Assembly: GCA_031422555.1 (NCBI GenBank)
Contig: JANPLZ010000137.1
Span: 1 to 19,987 of the forward strand
Direction of reading: 5' to 3'
Source: JANNAT01 sp031422555
GTDB lineage: Bacteria > Pseudomonadota > Alphaproteobacteria > Rhodobacterales > Rhodobacteraceae
Length of the DNA stretch: 19,987 nt
Below, one piece after another: positions 1-7,217 of this stretch. A program made the position numbers and the translations under genes. How positions within the stretch are numbered: the first letter of the stretch is position 1; each line of letters opens with the position of its first letter. The notes beneath the pieces were generated by a model. That model had not been told where the DNA came from. It did not search any database and saw nothing but the letters and a program-made list of their open reading frames with translations.

Positions 1-1675
1 GGCGGAAAAAGTTGGTCAAAAACGCCGTCACCAACCGCCCCTTGTCTTCGGGGATCAGACGGTTCTTGTCTTTGCGCACATACTCGCGGTCAACGATCGT
101 GGTCAGCACCGAGGCATAGGTTGACGGGCGGCCAATGCCCAGTTCTTCCATCCGCTTGACCAAGGTAGCCTCAGTATAGCGCGGCGGCGGTTGAGTGTGG
201 CTTTGGCTGGCCATGATCGCACCGTCCGGGCTGATCACGGCCGTCGCAATTGCCCGCGCGCCGGGTTTGCCACCGCCTTCGATGATGTCAAAATCATCCT
301 TGCCAATGGCGGCGGCCTGTTTGGTAAAAGCGGCCTCAAACGCACCACGGCGCGGCACGGCGGCCTCGCCCACCATGATTTGCGGCAAACGGCCTTCGTC
401 TTCGTCTTCGTCGTCGCGGCCTTCTTCGTAAACCTTCAAAAACCCGTCAAACATCACCACTTGCCCTGTGGCGCGCAAGCCGACCTGCCCATCGGTTGAC
501 GTGACATCCACCGTGGTGCGTTCCATCCGCGCGGCGGCCATCTGGCTGGCGATGGTGCGTTTCCAGATCAGATCATACAGCTTGCGCTGGTCCGCCTCGG
601 TCAGCCGCAAATCATCGGGGGCCGCCGCCATATCGGTGGGGCGGATACATTCATGCGCTTCTTGCGCGTTCTTGGCTTTGTTTTTGTAAATCCGGGCTGC
701 GTCGGGCACATAGGCGGGGCCAAAGCGGCGTTTGATTTCGTCGCGCGCTTCGGTCACGGCTTCGGGCGCCATATCAATGCCGTCGGTGCGCATATAGGTG
801 ATGTGACCAGCCTCATACAGCCGCTGCGCCGATGACATGCAGGCCTTGGCCCCCATGCCAAACTTGCGGCTGGCCTCTTGTTGCAGTGTGCTGGTCATAA
901 AGGGGGCCGACGGATTGCGCGTGGCAGGTTTGGCTTCGACCGACTGCACCATCAATGTGCGCGACGTGACAGCCTGCACCGCAATCTCCGCCGCCGTGAC
1001 GGTGGGAAGGTCAAATTTATCCAGCTTCTTGCCGGCCAACTGGGTCAGGCGCACTTCAAAATCCTGACCGCGCGGCGTGGTCAACGTGGCGTTTACCGAC
1101 CAGAATTCGCGGGCGCGAAACGCCTCGACTTCCATCTCGCGCTCTACCACCAGACGCAGGCAGACCGATTGCACCCGCCCCGCCGAGCGTGACCCCGGCA
1201 GTTTGCGCCACAGCACTGGCGACAGGGTAAACCCCACCAGATAATCCAACGCGCGGCGCGCAAGATACGCATCGACCAAAGGCTGATCCACCTGGCGCGG
1301 ATTTTTCATCGCCTCGGTCACCGCCGCCTTGGTGATGGCGTTAAAGGTGACGCGCGATACCTTTTTGCCCTTCTTCAGACTGCTGGCCAGTGCCTGTTGC
1401 AAATGCCACGAAATCGCCTCACCCTCGCGGTCGGGGTCGGTGGCAAGGATCAGCTCGTCGTCTTCCTTCAGCGCATCCACAATCGCGCGGATGTGTTTTT
1501 TGCTGTCGGCTGCGACCTCCCAGGTCATGTCGAATCCGTTGGCGGTATCGACCGAACCATCTTTGGCAGGCAGATCGCGCACATGGCCATAAGAGGCCAG
1601 AACCACATAGTCAGAACCGAGATATTTGTTGATTGTCTTGGCCTTAGCGGGGGATTCTACAACGACGACTGGCAT
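1..1675 (-). CDS. topA: DNA topoisomerase I (5' part; 3' end outside window)
   Basis: Type IA topoisomerase that relaxes negatively supercoiled DNA through a 5'-phosphotyrosine intermediate. About 558 residues are visible; the C-terminal part lies beyond base 1. The protein opens with the Toprim domain: MPVVVVESPAKAK contains the metal/catalytic Glu7, and ATDPDREGE (Asp80, Asp82, Glu84) is the DxDxE metal site. The active-site tyrosine is Tyr294 in HITYMRTDG (bases 782-796), followed by the IRPTD motif. An acidic run, EEGRDDEDEDEGR, near residue 420 is a low-complexity loop encoded by GAC/GAA repeats. The ATG at 1675 fits because GGGGA sits six bases upstream and the family N-terminus starts exactly here. 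It lies downstream of dprA on the same strand, 228 bases away, so it may be read from its own promoter as well as from dprA. Identification is secure. Confidence 0.97.
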   Translation of the reverse strand, partial: MPVVVVESPAKAKTINKYLGSDYVVLASYGHVRDLPAKDGSVDTANGFDMTWEVAADSKKHIRAIVDALKEDDELILATDPDREGEAISWHLQQALASSLKKGKKVSRVTFNAITKAAVTEAMKNPRQVDQPLVDAYLARRALDYLVGFTLSPVLWRKLPGSRSAGRVQSVCLRLVVEREMEVEAFRAREFWSVNATLTTPRGQDFEVRLTQLAGKKLDKFDLPTVTAAEIAVQAVTSRTLMVQSVEAKPATRNPSAPFMTSTLQQEASRKFGMGAKACMSSAQRLYEAGHITYMRTDGIDMAPEAVTEARDEIKRRFGPAYVPDAARIYKNKAKNAQEAHECIRPTDMAAAPDDLRLTEADQRKLYDLIWKRTIASQMAAARMERTTVDVTSTDGQVGLRATGQVVMFDGFLKVYEEGRDDEDEDEGRLPQIMVGEAAVPRRGAFEAAFTKQAAAIGKDDFDIIEGGGKPGARAIATAVISPDGAIMASQSHTQPPPRYTEATLVKRMEELGIGRPSTYASVLTTIVDREYVRKDKNRLIPEDKGRLVTAFLTNFFR

Positions 1676-1737
1676 GAAATATCCCCGGCTTTCGACACAA
1701 TAGGTGGCGGCGCACCATGCGACCCAAGGGCGGCGCT

Positions 1738-1743
1738 TGTCAA
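1738..1743 (-). promoter_or_regulatory. possible -35 element of a topA promoter
   Basis: A perfect TTGACA hexamer on the minus strand, about 62 bases upstream of the topA start. The sequence 17-18 bases downstream (GCATGG/CATGGT) is a poor -10, so only the -35 half is convincing. This is a motif match, not a demonstrated promoter. Confidence 0.25.
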
Positions 1744-1839
1744 CCGCAGCAGTGACGCGGACCGGTGAAGTTTCGCTGTAGCAAGACTGGCTGCCGAGGA
1801 GCGGGGCATGGTGCGGGTTATCTGGCAGCGGCGGGGCGC

Positions 1840-1861
1840 AAATTTTTTAGATAAAAAATTT
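1840..1861. repeat. perfect A/T-only inverted repeat between dprA and topA
   Basis: The arms AAATTTTTT (1840-1848) and AAAAAATTT (1853-1861) are exact complements around the four-base loop AGAT. Weaker outer arms TCTGGCAG (1821-1828) and CTGCCGGA (1864-1871) pair with one mismatch. The intergenic DNA around it is otherwise very GC-rich. It could be a cruciform or bent-DNA element, a nucleoid-protein or UP-element-like site for topA, or part of a dprA transcription end, but the stem is all A/T and has no proper terminator shape. Confidence 0.6.
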
Positions 1862-1903
1862 TTCTGCCGGACGCGCCCACGCAGCCCTGCACCACCACGG
1901 TCG

Positions 1904-3106
1904 TCAATCAATGCGCGACAACAGCCCGCCCGACTGACGCTGAATGCGGCCCTCCAGTTCCAGCGCAATCAGCGCCGGGGCCAAAGCCGCCGGGGGCAGC
2001 GCCAGATCGCGGATCAGTTGGTCTTCGGCCAGGGGGCTGGGGCCAAGGCGCGCCAGAATTTGGCTGTGCACCGACGCGATATCCGCCAGCCCCCGGCGGT
2101 GCGGCGCAGGGCCGGGCAAAGCTGCGGGACGCGCGTTTTCGGCGCTGCTTTGCGATGCGACCGATCGGGCGGCATGGTCCACCTCTGGTTTGGCGGTTTG
2201 CGGCGCTGTCTGTTGCGGCAAACCAATCGCTTCCAGCACATCGGCGGGGCCGCGCACCAAGATGGCGCCATCGCGCAGCAGCATGTTGCAGCCTGCAGCG
2301 CGGGCATCAAACGGATGGCCCGGCACTGCCAACACCTCGCGCCCCTGATCCAGCGCGTTGCGCGCGGTGATCAGGCTGCCCGACCGCGCGGCAGCCTCAA
2401 CCACCACAACGGCGCGGGCAAGGCCGGACACAATCCGGTTGCGCTGTGGAAAATGCCGGGTTTGCGGCACGCAGCCCATTGGTTGTTCCGATATCCGGCA
2501 GCCGCGCTCTGCGATCAATCCCGCCAGTTCGGCGTTTTCTTCGGGATAGATCACATCTACCCCGCCCGCCTGCACCGCCACCGTGCCGGTCTCAAGCGCG
2601 GCGCGGTGCGCTTCGGCGTCGATGCCGCGCGCCAGACCCGACACTACCACCAGCCCATGCGCGCCCAGCCCTTCGGACAACCGTCGCGCCATGCGCAGCC
2701 CCAAAGACGACGCGTTGCGCGCGCCCACCAGCGCCACCATCGGCCGCATCAACAGCGATACATCACCTTGGACCCACAAAACCGGCGGCGCGTCGGGCAA
2801 ATCCATCAGGGCCAGCGGATAGCCCGGCTGCCCCCAAAGCAGCATCACCGCCCCCGCCACCCGGGCGGCGGCCATCTCGTGACGCGCAACTTCTACCGGG
2901 CACACGGCATAGCCTTGCACCCCCGCCGCCGCCGCAATGTCCGGCAGGGCCGCCAAAGCCGCCCGAGCCGAGCCGTGATCCCCCAGCAGACGATGAAACG
3001 TCACGGCCCCCACCCGGCGCGAGCGGATCAGTTGCAGCCATTCAACGCCGTCCGCAGGCGGCAGTGCCATTGCAGCCTTCGCAGCCGATTTCAACGCAGC
3101 AGCCAT
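1904..3106 (-). CDS. dprA: DNA-processing protein DprA
   Basis: Cytoplasmic protein that loads RecA on incoming single-stranded DNA during transformation; in Rhodobacterales it is also needed to receive DNA from gene transfer agents. The 400 residues show an N-terminal helical region (VEWLQLIRSRRVGAVTFHRL, 21-40), then the Rossmann-type DprA core: VALVGARNASSLG (124-136), VVSGLARGIDAEAH (154-167), GGVDVIYPEEN (181-191), FPQRNRIVSGLA (219-230), SGSLITARNALDQGREV (242-258) and VPGHPFDARAAGCN (261-274). A linker leads to a C-terminal winged-helix segment (about 340-395). The ATG at 3106 follows a run of seven G as ribosome site; a later Met13 has no such site. It is divergent from gabT and upstream of topA. 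A CtrA-like site lies about 42 bases upstream of the start. Confidence 0.95.
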   Translation of the reverse strand: MAAALKSAAKAAMALPPADGVEWLQLIRSRRVGAVTFHRLLGDHGSARAALAALPDIAAAAGVQGYAVCPVEVARHEMAAARVAGAVMLLWGQPGYPLALMDLPDAPPVLWVQGDVSLLMRPMVALVGARNASSLGLRMARRLSEGLGAHGLVVVSGLARGIDAEAHRAALETGTVAVQAGGVDVIYPEENAELAGLIAERGCRISEQPMGCVPQTRHFPQRNRIVSGLARAVVVVEAAARSGSLITARNALDQGREVLAVPGHPFDARAAGCNMLLRDGAILVRGPADVLEAIGLPQQTAPQTAKPEVDHAARSVASQSSAENARPAALPGPAPHRRGLADIASVHSQILARLGPSPLAEDQLIRDLALPPAALAPALIALELEGRIQRQSGGLLSRID

Positions 3107-3126
3107 GCCAGCGCCCCCCCACAGTT

Positions 3127-3140
3127 GCCACCTTTGTGGC
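3127..3140. repeat. short hairpin in the dprA leader
   Basis: GCCAC (3127-3131) and GTGGC (3136-3140) pair perfectly around a four-base loop, between the CtrA-like site and the dprA ribosome site. If transcribed it would fold in the 5' leader of dprA. No T-run follows on either strand, so it is not a terminator. Confidence 0.4.
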
Positions 3141-3147
3141 GGGCATC

Positions 3148-3164
3148 GGTTAATAAAGGGTGAA
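3148..3164 (-). promoter_or_regulatory. candidate CtrA-binding site upstream of dprA
   Basis: On the minus strand the sequence reads TTCACCCTTTATTAACC, which fits the alphaproteobacterial CtrA consensus TTAA-N7-TTAAC with one mismatch (TTCA in the first half). It lies about 42 bases upstream of the dprA start. CtrA control of dprA and other DNA-uptake genes is established for Rhodobacter capsulatus gene-transfer-agent recipients. The site itself is a motif match only. Confidence 0.5.
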
Positions 3165-3198
3165 TCCGGCAGCTAAATTTTGACAGGGTTGTGTGAGG

Positions 3199-3208
3199 TT
3201 TGATCAAA
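3199..3208. promoter_or_regulatory. palindrome TTTGATCAAA, copy 1 (possible operator)
   Basis: A perfect 10-base palindrome, preceded by G so that the shared unit is GTTTGATCAAA. An identical unit lies 97 bases further on (3295-3305), and both are in the dprA/gabT divergent region. A TTGACA at 3180-3185 lies just before this copy, so the palindrome would overlap the -10 zone of a plus-strand promoter. The regulator is not identifiable from sequence. It is not an FNR box, which needs TTGAT-N4-ATCAA. Confidence 0.4.
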
Positions 3209-3295
3209 GTGCCCGGCCATGGCGCACGATCGCCTGCGATCTTTCCGCCTGCGGCGCGATTTGCGTGTCAATCTGCATTGAATAAAGCCGAAAAG

Positions 3296-3305
3296 TTTGA
3301 TCAAA
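3296..3305. promoter_or_regulatory. palindrome TTTGATCAAA, copy 2 (possible operator)
   Basis: Second exact copy of the palindrome, 65 bases before the gabT start. The spacing between the two centres, 97 bases, is about nine helical turns, which would suit looping or cooperative binding by a dimeric regulator of gabT. This role is inferred. Confidence 0.4.
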
Positions 3306-3370
3306 TGTGAGTAGACCATTGCCCGCCGCTTTTTCACAGCGACCGGGCCACGCGAAAAGGATACGCCGCC

Positions 3371-4645
3371 ATGTTGAACGCCGAAATTGCAGCCCGCCGT
3401 GATGCGTCGATCTCGAAGGGGATCGGCGTGATGACCCAGATCTATGTTGACCGCGCGGTGAATTCCGAAGTGTGGGATATCGAAGGCAACCGCTATATTG
3501 ATTTCGCCGCGGGCATTGCCGTGGTCAACACCGGGCATTGCCATCCGCGCGTAATGGCGGCGGTCAGTGAACAGATGTCGCGCTTTACCCATACCTGCCA
3601 CCAGGTGCTGCCCTACGAAAATTATGTCCGCCTTGCTGAACGGCTGAACGCGGCGGTGCCGGGGGATTTCCCGAAGAAAACCGTGTTTGTCACCACCGGT
3701 GCCGAAGCCGTTGAAAACGCCATCAAAGTGGCGCGCATTGCCACGGGGCGCTCGGCCATCATCGCCTTTGGTGGCGCGTTTCATGGCCGCACGTTTCTGG
3801 GCATGTCTTTGACTGGCAAGGTTGATCCCTATAAAAAGGGCTTTGGCGCGATGATGCCCGATGTCTATCACATCCCGTTCCCGCAAGACGTGCATGGCAT
3901 CACCACCGAAGACGCGATGGCCGGGCTGACCAAACTGTTCAAGGCCGATCTTGATCCATCCCGCGTCGCCGCGATCATCTTTGAGCCTGTGCAAGGCGAG
4001 GGCGGCTTTTATCCGGCCCCCAAAGAACTGGTGCGCGGCATTCGCAAACTGTGCGATGATCATGGCATCGTGATGGTGGCGGACGAAGTGCAAACCGGTT
4101 TCGCCCGCACCGGGAATTTGTTTGCGATGGAAGGTTACGGCGTGGCCGCCGATATCACCACCATGGCCAAGGGATTGGCGGGCGGTCTGCCCTTGGCGGC
4201 GCTGACCGGCAAAGCATCCTTGATGGATGCGGCCCATCCGGGCGGTCTGGGCGGCACTTATGGTGGTAACCCGTTGGGGATTGCGGCGGCGAATGCGGTG
4301 CTGGACGTGATCGAGGAAGAAGATCTGTGCGCGCGCGCCAACGAATTGGGCGGCCGCCTGAAACAGCGGCTGGAGGCGATCCGGTCGGTCACCCCCGAGA
4401 TCGTCGATATCCGCGGCCCCGGTTTCATGGTGGGCGTCGAATTCGCCAACCCCACCACGCATGAACCCGACGCAGGTTTCACCGGCCGCGTGCGCACAGA
4501 GGCGCTGAAGCGCGGCCTGATCCTGCTGACCTGCGGCGTTTACGGCAATGTCGTGCGGTTCTTAGCCCCGATCACCATCCCGGACGCCCATTTCGCCGAG
4601 GCGATGGATATACTGGAAGAATCGGTGCACGCCGCGCGGGTGTAA
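3371..4645 (+). CDS. gabT: 4-aminobutyrate--2-oxoglutarate transaminase
   Basis: PLP-dependent class III aminotransferase that moves the amino group of GABA to 2-oxoglutarate, giving succinate semialdehyde and glutamate. The 424 residues match the family length. Visible landmarks are the substrate-side segment DFAAGIAVVNTGHCHP, the cofactor phosphate loop TTGAEAVENAIKVAR, FGGAFHGRT, EPVQGEGGF, the PLP-pyridine Asp238 in VADEVQTGFARTG, and the Schiff-base Lys267 in MAKGLAGGLPLAA. GGTYGGNPLG follows. The start is supported by AAAAGGA at 3355-3361, nine bases before the ATG. The usual partner gabD is not adjacent; a terminator closes the transcript right after the gene. Other omega-amino acids could be substrates, since this family is broad, but GabT is the best fit. 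Confidence 0.92.
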   Translation: MLNAEIAARRDASISKGIGVMTQIYVDRAVNSEVWDIEGNRYIDFAAGIAVVNTGHCHPRVMAAVSEQMSRFTHTCHQVLPYENYVRLAERLNAAVPGDFPKKTVFVTTGAEAVENAIKVARIATGRSAIIAFGGAFHGRTFLGMSLTGKVDPYKKGFGAMMPDVYHIPFPQDVHGITTEDAMAGLTKLFKADLDPSRVAAIIFEPVQGEGGFYPAPKELVRGIRKLCDDHGIVMVADEVQTGFARTGNLFAMEGYGVAADITTMAKGLAGGLPLAALTGKASLMDAAHPGGLGGTYGGNPLGIAAANAVLDVIEEEDLCARANELGGRLKQRLEAIRSVTPEIVDIRGPGFMVGVEFANPTTHEPDAGFTGRVRTEALKRGLILLTCGVYGNVVRFLAPITIPDAHFAEAMDILEESVHAARV

Positions 4646-4673
4646 CGACATCAGCCTGATAAAATGACAACGG

Positions 4674-4699
4674 GGCAGGGATATTTCCTGCCTTGTTTT
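4674..4699 (+). terminator. rho-independent terminator after gabT
   Basis: Stem GGCAGG (4674-4679) and CCTGCC (4687-4692) with a seven-base loop, followed by TTGTTTT. It lies 29 bases after the gabT stop, so gabT is probably transcribed alone. Confidence 0.75.
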
Positions 4700-4850
4700 C
4701 GTTGGTGGCACCTGTCCTGTTGGCCCTGCAACAAACCACGGCTTGCCGTCCCTCAGCCGGGTATTCAAAGTGGCTGTCCGCTTTTGGGGAACCATTCCCG
4801 CCCCCTCTGCGTTGTCCGTCGCATTACTTTCCCAACCAAGCGAGGCTGCC

Positions 4851-5111
4851 ATGACCAAATTCATCCTTATCCTGCCCCTGTTGATGCTGCCATTGTCGGC
4901 GTGCGTCACGGCGGAGCAAAACGCCGCTGCCGGGGCTTTGGGCGGGGCGGCACTGGGGGCTGCGGTCTCTGGGCCCGATGACCGGCTGACCGGCGCGCTG
5001 GTCGGTGCGGCGGTGGGTGTGGCTGCATCAACGCTGATCGGTCCGGCCCCGCAGCGCGGCCAATGTTATTACCGCGATGCGCGCGGCCAACGTTTCATCG
5101 CCGACTGCTGA
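4851..5111 (+). CDS. small glycine-zipper lipoprotein
   Basis: An 86-residue protein. The N-terminus MTKFILILPLLMLPLSAC is a lipoprotein signal with lipobox LSAC, so Cys18 should be lipidated and the mature protein anchored in the envelope, probably the outer membrane. Residues about 25-63 are a Gly/Ala-rich zipper (GALGGAALGAAVSG, then GALVGAAVGVAAS), the pattern of two close-packed membrane helices seen in glycine-zipper 2TM proteins of the SlyB/OsmB type. The C-terminal tail GQCYYRDARGQRFIADC has two cysteines that could form a disulfide. The ATG at 4851 is chosen because the signal peptide starts exactly there; the open frame extends upstream to 4743 without a plausible start. It sits between two terminators, so it is a monocistronic unit. 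Function is unknown. Confidence 0.85.
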   Translation: MTKFILILPLLMLPLSACVTAEQNAAAGALGGAALGAAVSGPDDRLTGALVGAAVGVAASTLIGPAPQRGQCYYRDARGQRFIADC

Positions 5112-5144
5112 TCATCCGGCCTGTTATGGCCTTGGCTTAGCGGC

Positions 5145-5161
5145 GGCGGTCAAACACCGCC
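5145..5161 (+). repeat. hairpin just before the strong terminator
   Basis: GGCGGT (5145-5150) pairs with ACCGCC (5156-5161) around a five-base loop. It abuts the terminator stem that begins at 5162, making a tandem hairpin 3' end for the lipoprotein transcript. Confidence 0.5.
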
Positions 5162-5195
5162 AAGCGGCAATCGCACGGCGATTGCCGCTTTTTTT
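5162..5195 (+). terminator. strong rho-independent terminator after the lipoprotein gene
   Basis: A perfect 13-base stem, AAGCGGCAATCGC (5162-5174) with GCGATTGCCGCTT (5178-5190), three-base loop, followed by T5 so that the T-run totals seven. It should separate the lipoprotein gene from the biotin operon. Confidence 0.93.
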
Positions 5196-5322
5196 ATGGT
5201 CTGTTTGGGCAGTATGAAAGCCGACACAACGTAGAGGAACGCACCGCACCCGCGCCGTGGCATTTGCAAGCAGCGCTTCTCCGCGCTATCAGCCTGCAGC
5301 GAACCCCTGTGAAAGTCTTTTG

Positions 5323-6057
5323 ATGCCTGACCACGCGCACACCGGTATTCGGCTGATCGAAGCTGGATATGGCGTGGCGGGCCACAGCATTTTGTCGGGA
5401 CTGTCCTTGCACCTGACCCAGCCGCGCATCGGCATCATCGGGCGCAACGGTTCTGGCAAAACCACGCTGTTGCGGCTGATGGCAGGGCTGATCGCGCCCA
5501 CCACCGGGTCGGTGCGGGTGGGCAGCCTTGATCCGGCGCACGATCGCCGCGAAATGCTGTCGCAGATTGGCATCCTGTTCCAAAATCCGGATCATCAGAT
5601 CTTGTTCCCAACGGTGGGCGAAGAACTGGCCTTTGGTTTGCGCCAGTTGGGCCAAGCCCTGCCGGATGCCAAAGCCGCCGTGCGCGCGGCTTTGGCGCAA
5701 GAAGGCCGCAGCCATTGGTATGGCGCGCCCACCCACACCCTTAGCCACGGCCAGCGGCATTACCTTTGCCTGCTGGCGGTGGTGTTGATGGGGCCTGCGA
5801 TCATCTTGCTGGATGAGCCGTTCGCCGGGCTGGATTTGCCCACCCAAATGCGGCTTGCGCGCAAACTGGCCGGGCTTGCACCGCAAATCATCACCATCAG
5901 CCATGATCCGGCGACGGTTGCAACCTGCGACCGGGTGATCTGGCTGGAGGCCGGGCGTATCCGGGCCGATGGGACGGCGGCCAGCGTGCTGGCGGCGTTT
6001 GGCACCGCGATGCGGCGTTTGGGGGAAGCCGATGCTGACACTGACATCGCCGGTTGA
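5323..6057 (+). CDS. bioM: biotin ECF transporter ATPase subunit BioM
   Basis: ATP-binding subunit (EcfA type) that powers biotin import with BioN and BioY at the inner membrane. From the ATG at 5323 the protein has 244 residues. Walker A is GRNGSGKTT (40-48, Lys46), the Q-loop region is FQNPDHQILFPTVGEE (86-101), which is typical of ECF ATPases, the signature is LSHGQ (140-144, His in place of the usual Gly), Walker B is IILLDEP (160-166, Glu165), and the switch His is 194. The open frame reaches back to 5257, but the family N-terminus and a GAAAG upstream favour 5323. It is first in bioMNY and overlaps bioN by 26 bases. No BioR-type box (TTATMKATAA) was seen in 5196-5322. Confidence 0.93.
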   Translation: MPDHAHTGIRLIEAGYGVAGHSILSGLSLHLTQPRIGIIGRNGSGKTTLLRLMAGLIAPTTGSVRVGSLDPAHDRREMLSQIGILFQNPDHQILFPTVGEELAFGLRQLGQALPDAKAAVRAALAQEGRSHWYGAPTHTLSHGQRHYLCLLAVVLMGPAIILLDEPFAGLDLPTQMRLARKLAGLAPQIITISHDPATVATCDRVIWLEAGRIRADGTAASVLAAFGTAMRRLGEADADTDIAG

Positions 6058-6631
6058 AACCTGGGCGCATCCGCTGCCCGCCGGGGCCAAGCTGTTGGCG
6101 CTGTGCGGATTTACCGTGGTGTTGTTTGCGCTGAAAACCCCGGCACTGCTGGCACTGGCGGCGGGCGGCGTGGCGGCCATCATCGCGGTATGTGGCCGCG
6201 ACTTTGCCCAAACGTCGCTGCGATTGCTGGGGCCCTTGTGGTTTTTTAGCACCGTCGTCGGACTGTGGCATGTGTGGCTGGGCGATATCCCCGGCGGCGC
6301 GGTGGTGATTTTGCGTATGGTCACCGCAGTGGCGGCGGCGAATTTTGTCACCATGACCACCCGGCTGTCTGACATGATCGCGGTGATCGAACGGCTGTGC
6401 CGCCCGCTGGCGCGGGTTGGGCTGCAGCCCAAAACACTGGCGCTTGCGGTGGCATTGGTGATCCGGTTCATCCCGGTCATGCTGCAACGCATGGCGCAAA
6501 TCCGGGAAAGCTGGCGGGCGCGGTCGCATCGCCGCCCCGGCTGGCGGGTGATGCTGCCTGCAACGCTTGCCGCCCTTGACGATGCAGACCGCGTGGCAGA
6601 CGCCTTGCGCGCGCGTGGCGGTTCTGGTTAA
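6032..6631 (+). CDS. bioN: biotin ECF transporter transmembrane subunit BioN
   Basis: EcfT-type membrane coupling subunit of the biotin transporter, 199 residues. It has several hydrophobic segments (about 20-60, 68-90, 96-112 and 139-158) and the two Ala-Arg coupling motifs near the C-terminus, WRARSHRR and ALRARG, that contact the ATPases. The ATG at 6032 lies inside the end of bioM and is preceded by GGGGGAAG. A longer frame begins at 5969 but would overlap bioM without reason. The overlap implies translational coupling with bioM. Confidence 0.93.
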   Translation: MLTLTSPVETWAHPLPAGAKLLALCGFTVVLFALKTPALLALAAGGVAAIIAVCGRDFAQTSLRLLGPLWFFSTVVGLWHVWLGDIPGGAVVILRMVTAVAAANFVTMTTRLSDMIAVIERLCRPLARVGLQPKTLALAVALVIRFIPVMLQRMAQIRESWRARSHRRPGWRVMLPATLAALDDADRVADALRARGGSG

Positions 6632-6657
6632 CACAATGTCGGAAACAGGAGAGACCC

Positions 6658-7206
6658 ATGGAAAAGAACCTAGCCCACATTGCGCTGTTCGCGGCCCTGA
6701 TTGCGGTGCTGGGCCTTGTGCCCAAGATTGATCTGATCTCGGGCGTGCCGATCACGGCGCAGTCCATGGGGATCATGCTGTGTGGCACGGTGCTGGGGGC
6801 CAAGCGGGGCGCGCTGGCGGTGTTGTTGTTTCTGGCGCTGGTTGCTGTGGGCCTGCCCTTGCTGTCGGGTGGCCGGGGCGGCTTGGGCGTGTTCGCCTCG
6901 CCGTCGGTTGGGTTCCTGATCGGCTTTCCGGTGGCGGCCTTTGTGGCCGGCCTGATCGTTGAACGCTGGACCGCAACCGTGGGCATCGCGGCCTTTGCCG
7001 GTGCGTTCATAGGCGGCATCATCGTGCTTTATGCCTTTGGCATTCCGGGCATGGCGGTCATGCTGGACAAATCCATGGTCGAGGCCGCCGCGCTGGCCAC
7101 GCCGTTTTTGCCGGGCGATCTGATCAAGGCGGGTCTGGCCGCGCTGATCACCCAAGGCATTGCGCAAATGCGCCCCGGTGCGTTGCTGTCACGCCCGCAG
7201 GCGTAA
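6658..7206 (+). CDS. bioY: biotin transporter substrate-binding subunit BioY
   Basis: S-component that binds biotin with high affinity; it can work with BioMN or alone. The 182 residues form about six membrane segments and carry the family core VPITAQSMGIMLCGTVLG (30-47) and GLPLLSGGRGGLGVFASPSVGFLIGFP, with Asp-containing TPFLPGDLIKAGLAAL near the end. AGGAGA at 6648-6653 gives a good ribosome site for the ATG at 6658. It is last in bioMNY, 26 bases after bioN. Its 3' end faces the thiolase gene with only 11 bases between the two stop codons. Confidence 0.95.
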   Translation: MEKNLAHIALFAALIAVLGLVPKIDLISGVPITAQSMGIMLCGTVLGAKRGALAVLLFLALVAVGLPLLSGGRGGLGVFASPSVGFLIGFPVAAFVAGLIVERWTATVGIAAFAGAFIGGIIVLYAFGIPGMAVMLDKSMVEAAALATPFLPGDLIKAGLAALITQGIAQMRPGALLSRPQA

Positions 7207-7217
7207 CCAACAAAAGG

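Noticed and set aside
1808..3163. Long plus-strand open frame of 451 codons opposite dprA
   Set aside because: Its product is rich in Arg, His and Gln with no recognisable domain, as expected for the antisense of a GC-rich gene; dprA on the other strand has every family motif.
3198..3305. FNR/Dnr-type boxes at the two TTTGATCAAA palindromes
   Set aside because: Those boxes need TTGAT and ATCAA separated by four bases; here the halves are fused without a spacer.
3173..4462. 429-codon minus-strand frame opposite gabT
   Set aside because: Shadow of gabT; the composition is His/Arg/Gly-rich and no motif is present.
5196..5322. BioR operator upstream of bioM
   Set aside because: No sequence close to TTATMKATAA was found in this region by eye.
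5194..6492. 432-codon minus-strand frame opposite bioMN
   Set aside because: Antisense shadow; the bioM and bioN motifs are unambiguous on the plus strand.
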